DNA of 64,000 nucleotides from Enterobacillus tribolii (lineage in GTDB: Bacteria > Pseudomonadota > Gammaproteobacteria > Enterobacterales > Enterobacteriaceae), in assembly GCF_003363015.1 (NCBI RefSeq), contig NZ_QRAP01000002.1, forward strand, positions 372,001 to 436,000. Reading direction: 5' to 3'. Made by a program: the position numbers and the translations under genes. Below, piece by piece: positions 58,125 to 64,000 of the stretch. The notes under the pieces were generated by a model. It worked only from the letters and a program-made list of their open reading frames with translations, searched no databases and was not told the DNA's origin. Within the stretch, counting starts at the first letter, position 1. Every line of letters begins with the position of its first letter.

Positions 58125-58754
58125 ATGGCATTGATTACTCCGAAAAATAATCCAGGGTATACACAATTAGGGGACCATCGTATTTTAGTGCTGGAACCCA
58201 ACTACATTTCCTGGCTGGGTATCTACAGCTTGATAAAAGAGGTTGATGGAAAAGAAGAAAATATATGCCGTTTGTTTAAAGTGAAAATGCTGTACGACAT
58301 TTCATGTTCTTTTTTACCTGACGTTATTTTATTGCCGTCGGTTGACGGTAATATGAATCTTTTGGCGTTGATACAACAACTTTCCAGCCTGGCCTCCCAC
58401 TCATCCCCCCCGCGTATCGTGGCGTGCCTTAAGGACAATATTCCCTATCTGGACAATTTATTGTATTCGCTGGGTGTGCAGACGGTTGTCACCTCACTTT
58501 GTTCTCCGGAAGAGCTGATAAACAGCCTTACGAAAGAAGCCGGTGAGCAGACGGTGTTGTTTACGCCGCAGGAGCGGAATATTCTGCAGGAAATGCTGGC
58601 CGGTCGCAGCATTGACAGAACGGCAAAGATGATGGGGAAAAGTATTTATGCCATCAGCTCTCAGAAGCAAGCCGTGATGCAAAAGCTGAAGATGCGTAAT
58701 CCGATAGAACTGCAACTGCTTGGCGGAAGGCTGATCGCATCAGGCATCAAATAG
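58125..58754 (+). CDS. Orphan LuxR-type response-regulator-like protein
   Basis: This 209-residue protein has a receiver-like N-terminal domain and a C-terminal LuxR/FixJ helix-turn-helix (FTPQERNILQEMLAGRSIDR ... SSQKQAVMQKLKM). The receiver is degenerate: where a phospho-Asp is expected the sequence is PDVILLPSVDG, with Pro in place of the usual Asp. It has no kinase nearby. It resembles the BglJ/RcsB-accessory type of regulator more than a quorum-sensing receptor. AAGGAGAG precedes the ATG. Divergent orientation from the synthetase gene makes it a plausible regulator of it. Confidence 0.8.
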   Translation: MALITPKNNPGYTQLGDHRILVLEPNYISWLGIYSLIKEVDGKEENICRLFKVKMLYDISCSFLPDVILLPSVDGNMNLLALIQQLSSLASHSSPPRIVACLKDNIPYLDNLLYSLGVQTVVTSLCSPEELINSLTKEAGEQTVLFTPQERNILQEMLAGRSIDRTAKMMGKSIYAISSQKQAVMQKLKMRNPIELQLLGGRLIASGIK

Positions 58755-58942
58755 GAGCGCTAATCATCTGGTGGGGCGTAAATACGCTTGGACATTGAAT
58801 GACGTGCTTAGGTGATGTCCAGGCACGACATTATGATTATTGTTCCATAAACGGAATAGTCATTCCCATTTCCCTGCGTTTATTCCGCCTGTTTTTTCAC
58901 CGAAGATGTTCGTCTCAAAGACGAAAATATAAGGACATCATC

Positions 58943-60001
58943 ATGAGCAACATCTTCAGCCCTGTACAGGTAGGCAAATACGCCTTAAGCAACCGTATCG
59001 TCATGGCGCCGATGACCCGTTCGCGGGCGCAGGTTGATGGCACGCCGGGTGAGCTGGCTGCGGAGTATTACGCCCAGCGTGCGGGAGTGGGGCTGATAGT
59101 GGCAGAAGGGACGCAGCCCTCGGATGACGGGCAGGGATATCTGACCACGCCGGGTATTTACACCGATGCGCATATTGCCGGCTGGAGAAAGATTGCGGAT
59201 GCCGTTCATGCGAAAGGCAGCCCTATTTTCATTCAGCTGATGCATGCCGGACGGATGTCCCATCCTGATAACACGCCTCATCATCGCCAGGGTGTTGCGC
59301 CGTCGGCCATCGCTCCCGGCACGGGGATGTTTACCATGACTGGGTTGCAGGATATTCCGCAGCCGCGCGCCCTGACCACTGAAGAAGTGCGCAGTACCGT
59401 TAATGATTTTCGTTTTGCCGCACGCTGTGCGGTTAACGCCGGGGCTGATGGCGTTGAAATTCATGGGGCGAATGCTTACCTGATTCAGCAGTTCCTGGCG
59501 CCCAGCGCAAATACCCGTGATGATGAGTACGGCGGTTCTATCGAAAACCGTGCGCGCTTCGCGCTTGACGTCGCGGCCGCTGTTGCGCAAGAGATTGGCG
59601 CGGAACGCACGGCGATTCGATTGTCGCCGGGCACCAGTATGTGGGGGATTGATGAGGGGGAAGAAGGCCCGGATCTTTATCGTTACCTGGTGGCGGAGCT
59701 TAACAAGCTGGGCCTGGCTTATCTGCACATCATGCATCAGGGCAACGAACCGTTGCTGGCTGATATCCGCCGCTTGTGGCAAGGCGTGCTGGTGCTTAAC
59801 CGCCCCGGACGGGCGCGTGAAGATGTGGGGGCGGACGTGACTTCCGGCCTGGCGGATCTGGAAGCCTATGGTCAGATGGTGCTGGCGAATCCGGATTTCG
59901 TGGTGCGGCTGCAGTCGGGCGCACCGATGAATGAGGCCGATCGTAATACTTTCTTTGGCGGCGGGGCGCAGGGTTATACCGATTATCCCTTCTTACCGTA
60001 A
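58943..60001 (+). CDS. Old yellow enzyme family ene-reductase, NemA-like
   Basis: This 352-residue FMN enzyme reduces activated C=C bonds, nitro esters or N-ethylmaleimide with NADPH. It has the N-terminal NRIVMAPMTRSRA, GLIVAEGTQPS, the substrate His/Asn pair in DGVEIHGANAYLIQQFLAP, DDEYGGSIENRARF and the C-terminal GGGAQGYTDYP. The ATG at 58943 with AAGGAC upstream matches the family; the frame is open to 58799 but without similarity. It follows the regulator by 188 bases and may belong to the same locus by chance. Confidence 0.9.
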   Translation: MSNIFSPVQVGKYALSNRIVMAPMTRSRAQVDGTPGELAAEYYAQRAGVGLIVAEGTQPSDDGQGYLTTPGIYTDAHIAGWRKIADAVHAKGSPIFIQLMHAGRMSHPDNTPHHRQGVAPSAIAPGTGMFTMTGLQDIPQPRALTTEEVRSTVNDFRFAARCAVNAGADGVEIHGANAYLIQQFLAPSANTRDDEYGGSIENRARFALDVAAAVAQEIGAERTAIRLSPGTSMWGIDEGEEGPDLYRYLVAELNKLGLAYLHIMHQGNEPLLADIRRLWQGVLVLNRPGRAREDVGADVTSGLADLEAYGQMVLANPDFVVRLQSGAPMNEADRNTFFGGGAQGYTDYPFLP

Positions 60002-60717
60002 CGGATTCATATTCGTATTATTCATCCGCCGGGAGAGCTCTTCCGGCGTTATGCGTAATTAGGAGAATCCTAAAGTTATCTGAGCGATAAGATTAATTAA
60101 ATAATAGTGCCCGGCAGATATTCTGAAAGTTGCTCATTAGCTTTTATTGCTGCAGAGCAAGGCACGTAAAGCCCAAAATGTTGTAATGCGATATGATTTA
60201 ATCATTTCAAGAGGAAAAACCCTTCTTCTTGTCATCATCATCCCTTTCAGCGCGCTATTTCTGGTAGCGCGTTTTTTTTATGTAATTTCATTGTCAAAAG
60301 CGATTATCTCTCTTTGCTTAACTGCGTATTTTAGGCTTATTCCTAATTGGGCTTTATATTCTGTTAATAAAAATATTTACACGCCACGGCACCGCCACAG
60401 GCGGCCTGGCCCCTGATTTTCGCCTGATGTTGGCGCACCCCGTTATATCAACGGCATACGGTTCAATTTTCGCACGGCGGGACGTGTCTGGCGTGAAGAT
60501 AACGGCGGGGCACCGCATGATGATCTCTGAACGCTACAGTTTGATGCCTTGAATGGTGCGTTCTTGTACAGGATTCCTCCGGATTTTCCTTATCCATGAC
60601 CATTATGTGGTTAATACGAAAGGTCTCATAGCGATTTTTGTCCTATTATTGTATAGACTCTGGTTCCGTGCTGTTACGCACGGGAAAACGTTTTTACCCA
60701 TAAAATGGAGAGGCAAA
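60002..60717. other. Intergenic region between the ene-reductase gene and kbp
   Basis: These 716 bases contain one strong terminator (60251-60279) and otherwise no clear gene. An open frame at 60147-60416 would run straight through that terminator hairpin and is not believed. A short RNA ending at the terminator is possible. Confidence 0.5.
60251..60279 (+). terminator. Orphan intrinsic terminator
   Basis: CGCGCTA and TAGCGCG form a 7-bp stem with a 7-base loop and eight T residues. It lies 250 bases past the ene-reductase stop. It may end that transcript or a small RNA preceded by the pyrimidine-rich CCCTTCTTCTTGTCATCATC. Confidence 0.8.
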
Positions 60718-61170
60718 ATGGGACTGTTTAGTTTTGTGAAAGAGGCAGGCGATAAGCTATGGGATGCCGTGTCCGGTAACAACAATCGGGCAGAACAAGG
60801 GGAAAAACTGAAAGAACATATCAACAATCTGGGTATTCCGGATGCGGACAAAATTGATGTGCAGGTAGCGGAAGACGGTACGGCGACGGTGGGAGGCGAT
60901 ATCGTTTCTCAGGCGATCAGAGAGAAAATCATGGTTGCTGTCGGAAACGTAGCCGGGATTAGCCAGGTAAACGACAATATGTCGGCCACCGAGGCCGGTG
61001 ACGAGAGCCGTTACTACACGGTGAAATCCGGTGACACCCTCAGCGCTATTTCTAAAGCCATGTATGGCACGGCCAACGAATACCAGCGTATTTTCGAAGC
61101 CAACAAGCCGATGCTGAAGCACCCAGACAAAATTTATCCCGGCCAGGTGCTGATTATTCCTAAAAAATAA
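60718..61170 (+). CDS. kbp: Potassium-binding protein Kbp (YgaU), BON-LysM
   Basis: This 150-residue cytosolic protein binds potassium ions in E. coli. It has an N-terminal BON domain (about 30-90) and a C-terminal LysM domain ([19 protein letters not shown], about 100-150), with the end [13 protein letters not shown]. The length and the opening [18 protein letters not shown] match E. coli YgaU. The start at 60718 is fixed by GGAG upstream; the frame is open farther but unlike the family. Confidence 0.94.
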   Translation: MGLFSFVKEAGDKLWDAVSGNNNRAEQGEKLKEHINNLGIPDADKIDVQVAEDGTATVGGDIVSQAIREKIMVAVGNVAGISQVNDNMSATEAGDESRYYTVKSGDTLSAISKAMYGTANEYQRIFEANKPMLKHPDKIYPGQVLIIPKK

Positions 61171-61184
61171 CAGGTATTACGGAT

Positions 61185-61222
61185 GACGCTATTCCGGGAA
61201 GAGGAGTAGCGTCTTTCTTTTT
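61185..61222 (+). terminator. Terminator after kbp
   Basis: GACGCTA and TAGCGTC pair across a 15-base loop and are followed by TTTCTTTTTT. Confidence 0.8.
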
Positions 61223-61285
61223 TATGGATTCGGACGGATGTGCTGCGGCGCTCCGATCATCAACACATTTAGCAGGATTTACATC

Positions 61286-61681
61286 ATGGGTTTACTCGAT
61301 CAAATGGCCGGTATGCTGGGCGGTCAGGCCGGCAAACTAGGTCAATATCAGGCAATTTTATCCTGGCTGGAAAGCCAGGGCGGCATTCAGGGCGTATTGG
61401 ATAAGTTCCGTCAGGGCGGTCTGGCGGCAATCGTCGAATCCTGGATCAGCAGCGGTGCAAACCTGCCGATCTCTGCCGAACAGATTACCTCTGTGCTGGG
61501 CTCCCCGGCCATCGGACAGCTGGCGGAAAAACTGGGCATGAATACTCAAACCACTTCCGCATTGATAGCCGAATATCTGCCGAAGATGATTGACGGCCTG
61601 TCACCGGAAGGTGAAGTACCTGCTCAGCAGGATCTGCTGTCAGAAGGGCTGAATTTGCTTAAGGGTAAATTGTTCAGCTGA
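61286..61681 (+). CDS. yidB: YidB family protein (DUF937)
   Basis: This 131-residue protein matches E. coli YidB in length and in YQAILSWLESQGGIQGVLDKF, SAEQITSVLGS and PKMIDGLSPEGEVPAQQDLL, ending LLKGKLFS. Its function is unknown. AGGA lies about eight bases before the ATG at 61286. It follows kbp after a terminator, so it is probably transcribed separately. Confidence 0.9.
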   Translation: MGLLDQMAGMLGGQAGKLGQYQAILSWLESQGGIQGVLDKFRQGGLAAIVESWISSGANLPISAEQITSVLGSPAIGQLAEKLGMNTQTTSALIAEYLPKMIDGLSPEGEVPAQQDLLSEGLNLLKGKLFS

Positions 61682-61707
61682 TTGACTGTCACGATTTGGT
61701 ACGACTG

Positions 61708-61743
61708 CGCGACCGGTTATTTATCTGCCGGTCGCGTTTTTTT
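61708..61743 (+). terminator. Terminator after yidB
   Basis: CGCGACCGG and CCGGTCGCG form a 9-bp stem with an 11-base loop and seven T residues. Confidence 0.9.
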
Positions 61744-62095
61744 GTGATTAATATCACAATACCATCAAATGGTAATCTGAATACAGATGCAAAGTTTATA
61801 GCCTGGCATGCACTTTGTTTAATCACGAAATTATTTTCTTATTTCGTTTTTTAACATTTCATTATCATTTTATCGTACCGAGAATTATCTGATAGCGAGT
61901 CATTTCGGCGATATGTGCTCAGGGATTGTTTTTAATTTGTTATTTTTCTATTTTGTAGTGAATTTATGCAGACATAATTCATCATGCGTTGTTTTTGACT
62001 GTTGATGCGCTGGGGTTTAGTGATGGACCTCACAGTTTGGAAAAAGGCAGTCGCTACAATGTGCTCAGATTTCCAAATGTCCGAGGAAATATAAA
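61744..62095. other. Upstream region of speFL-speF
   Basis: These 352 bases are AT-rich and should hold the promoter of the speFL-speF transcript. I see no gene. No operator could be named with confidence. Confidence 0.5.
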
Positions 62096-62200
62096 ATGGA
62101 AAATAACAACAGGTCATGGCCCCATATCAGGCGGGTGACGCATATTATGATGATGGCTCATCGTAGTTGCTTTGACTTTCATATCTTCAACTCCAAATAA
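62096..62200 (+). CDS. speFL: SpeFL leader peptide, ornithine sensor
   Basis: This 34-codon gene encodes the arrest peptide that controls speF. Compared with the E. coli peptide from memory, 23 of 34 residues are identical and the length is the same. The ornithine-sensing and tunnel-contact blocks are kept: PHIRR at 9-13, THIM at 15-18, AHR at 21-23, FDFH at 26-29 and FN at 31-32. In E. coli ornithine stalls the ribosome near the end of this frame, which blocks Rho and lets transcription reach speF. CGAGGAAAT sits upstream of the ATG as ribosome site. speF starts 445 bases after the stop. Confidence 0.92.
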   Translation: MENNNRSWPHIRRVTHIMMMAHRSCFDFHIFNSK

Positions 62201-62645
62201 CTCCCTCCTTTACGATGGCATTCCTGCGTCTGGCGGAGAGTCATTGTCTGAGCTAAGGATCGTGTCCGTCCGTTAATGATGCGCACCCGATACCGGCTTA
62301 AATAATATTTTGATTTGTTCGTTATTTATCTGCATGTCGTGGATATCTATGGCAAATCATAACTAACTCCCGTTGTTGCAACGATGCCTTTGCCGGCAGG
62401 GAACACCGCATTAGACGTGCGGATTATTCTCGCTGTGATGCCGGCAGTCTTCGGTTCGGTTTATTCGTGGAATTTTTTTCCATGAATTCTCCTTAACGAA
62501 GGCGGAATAAGACTTTCCGTTTGAACGATAATGAACCCTGGCGTTTATTATTGCGGCCCCGGCTTGTCTTAATATTTTGGGCTTATCTGAAGGGCATTAT
62601 TTAATGGCCTCAGGGGAGCCTTGCCTTTAAAAAGAGATAAATGAA
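62201..62645 (+). promoter_or_regulatory. Leader region between speFL and speF
   Basis: This 445-base stretch has no gene and no clear T-run terminator, which fits Rho-dependent attenuation as known for E. coli speF. Several short inverted repeats (for example GCCGGCAG copies near 62390 and 62440) could form alternative RNA structures. Confidence 0.55.
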
Positions 62646-64000
62646 ATGGCTCAGTTTAATAATAAAGTCGCTGTAAGCGTTGATGTGACTTCTTGCTTTA
62701 GTACCACCAGGGAAACCGTCGATATTCGTAATACGGATTTTACGGATATCTCCGCCGTTGTGTTGTCGGTAGTGGACGCCGTCAGCGGAATGCTGGAGAA
62801 CGTGGAACAAACCGGTTTCGGCCTGCCGGTGTTTGTCGCGGTGTGCGATGAAGATGAGTTGCCGCCGTCCATTCTGCCGCGGGTTACCGGCGTATTTGAA
62901 ATGAGCGACGGCAACGGCGAATTTTATGGCAAACAACTGGAAGCCGCGGCCGTCCGCTATGAAAACGACATGCTGCCGCCGTTCTTCGGACGTTTGATGG
63001 ACTACGTGAGCAAAGGCTACGCCGCGTTTGATTGCCCCGGTCACCAGGGCGGGCAGTTCTTCCGCCGCCATCCCGCCGGGCGTCAGTTCTTCGACTATTT
63101 TGGCGAAACGCTGTTCCGCTCCGACTTGTGCAACGCCGATGTGGCAATGGGCGACTTGCTGATTCATGAAGGCGCGCCCTGCGCTGCGCAGCAGCATGCG
63201 GCCAAGGTCTTTAACGCCGATAAAACCTACTTTGTGCTTAATGGCACCTCATCCTCCAACAAAGTGGTGCTGAACGCCCTGCTGGCGCCGGGCGATCTGG
63301 TGCTGTTCGATCGCAACAACCACAAATCCAACCATCACGGCGCGCTGTTGCAGGCCGGAGCTACGCCGGTGTACCTGGAAACTGCGCGCAACCCGTTCGG
63401 CTTTATCGGCGGGATCGACGCCCACTGTTTTGAAGAGAAATACCTGCGTGGTCTGGTGCGTGAAGTCGCGCCGGATCGGGCGCAGGAAAAACGTCCGTTC
63501 CGTTTGGCGGTGATTCAGTTGGGAACCTATGACGGCACCATCTACAACGCCCGTCAGGTGGTGGATAAGATCGGTCATCTGTGCGACTACATCCTGTTCG
63601 ATTCCGCCTGGGTCGGGTACGAACAGTTCATTCCGATGATGAAAGATTGTTCGCCGTTGCTGCTGGATCTGAACGAGAACGATCCGGGCATTCTGGTGAC
63701 CCAGTCGGTGCATAAACAACAGGCCGGTTTCTCCCAGACGTCGCAGATCCATAAAAAAGACCGGCATATCAAAGGCCAGGCGCGCTATGTCAACCATAAA
63801 CGTATGAACAATGCTTTTATGATGCACGCGTCCACCAGTCCGTTTTACCCGCTGTTCGCCGCGCTGGACGTTAACGCCAAAATGCACGAAGGCGAGAGCG
63901 GTAAACGCATGTGGATGGACTGCGTTAAGGTCGGCATCGAAACCCGCAAACTGCTGCTGAAGCTGTGCCATCACGTCAAACCCTTCGTGCCGACGTTGGT
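62646..64000 (+). CDS. speF: Inducible ornithine decarboxylase SpeF (5' part)
   Basis: This PLP enzyme converts ornithine to putrescine, raising internal pH and feeding spermidine synthesis by SpeE. About 451 of an expected 720 or so residues are present before the right edge. The sequence follows E. coli SpeF very closely from residue 70 on, with FDCPGHQGG, CNADVAMGDLLIHEGAP, NGTSSSNKVVLNALL, DSAWVGYEQF and the PLP lysine (Lys357) in TQSVHKQQAG. The first 65 residues, the wing domain, are more divergent. The presence of speFL identifies it as inducible SpeF, not the biosynthetic SpeC. Confidence 0.95.
   Translation, partial: MAQFNNKVAVSVDVTSCFSTTRETVDIRNTDFTDISAVVLSVVDAVSGMLENVEQTGFGLPVFVAVCDEDELPPSILPRVTGVFEMSDGNGEFYGKQLEAAAVRYENDMLPPFFGRLMDYVSKGYAAFDCPGHQGGQFFRRHPAGRQFFDYFGETLFRSDLCNADVAMGDLLIHEGAPCAAQQHAAKVFNADKTYFVLNGTSSSNKVVLNALLAPGDLVLFDRNNHKSNHHGALLQAGATPVYLETARNPFGFIGGIDAHCFEEKYLRGLVREVAPDRAQEKRPFRLAVIQLGTYDGTIYNARQVVDKIGHLCDYILFDSAWVGYEQFIPMMKDCSPLLLDLNENDPGILVTQSVHKQQAGFSQTSQIHKKDRHIKGQARYVNHKRMNNAFMMHASTSPFYPLFAALDVNAKMHEGESGKRMWMDCVKVGIETRKLLLKLCHHVKPFVPTL

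Noticed and set aside
60147-60416. 89-codon frame with hydrophobic stretch
   Set aside because: It would run through a strong intrinsic terminator and its second half is AT-rich DNA without protein-like character.

Overview
The window is a chromosomal segment of a gamma-proteobacterium of the order Enterobacterales. It most resembles Serratia or a close relative. The backbone follows the Escherichia coli order ampE-aroP-pdhR-aceE-aceF-lpd-acnB-yacL ... speD-speE-yacC-cueO ... hpt-can ... yadG-yadH, with near-identical protein lengths, high-GC codon use and clade-specific insertions. All family assignments are by recognition of motifs and remembered relatives; no search was run.

Layout. 1-13.5 kb holds the end of ampE, aroP with a TyrR box, the PdhR-controlled pyruvate dehydrogenase genes, lpd, acnB and yacL. 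13.5-18.6 kb holds a YddG-type exporter and a four-gene operon that looks like D-threonate uptake and breakdown (KdgT-type permease, DtnK kinase, PdxA2 dehydrogenase, DeoR-type regulator). 18.6-19.3 kb holds two inverted copies of a roughly 285-bp repeat. 19.3-25.3 kb holds speD, speE, yacC, cueO with a CueR promoter, a nitroreductase, a DUF1232 protein and hpt. 25.3-31.7 kb holds can, a creBCD block without creA but with a CreB tag, and yadGH. 32-36.5 kb holds a DMSO-reductase-type dmsABC operon with its chaperone and two FNR-like boxes. 37.3-42.5 kb holds a VWA, PP2C and kinase triad plus a membrane protein with two TonB-C-like domains. 42.9-44.5 kb holds an EsaI/EsaR-type quorum-sensing pair and a possible small RNA. 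44.9-48.7 kb holds a PatB/MalY lyase and NhaC antiporter under a LacI-type repressor. 49-57.2 kb holds an 8.3-kb two-module nonribosomal peptide synthetase. 57.2-60 kb holds an AT-rich intergenic region with two possible mini-genes, an orphan LuxR-type regulator and an ene-reductase. 60.7-64 kb holds kbp (ygaU), yidB, the speFL leader peptide gene and the start of speF.

The most unusual items follow. The peptide synthetase begins with a condensation domain fused to what looks like only the C-terminal domain of a methionyl-tRNA formyltransferase; its second condensation domain has the dual epimerisation/condensation signature. The intergenic region beside it holds a direct repeat and two mini-ORFs, one with a very strong ribosome-binding site. 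speFL is intact, an ornithine-sensing leader gene that ordinary gene finding misses. The VWA/phosphatase/kinase cluster carries a fourth, poorly known membrane gene. A strong plus-strand terminator beyond luxR implies an RNA divergent from luxR or a long luxI 3' extension antisense to luxR.
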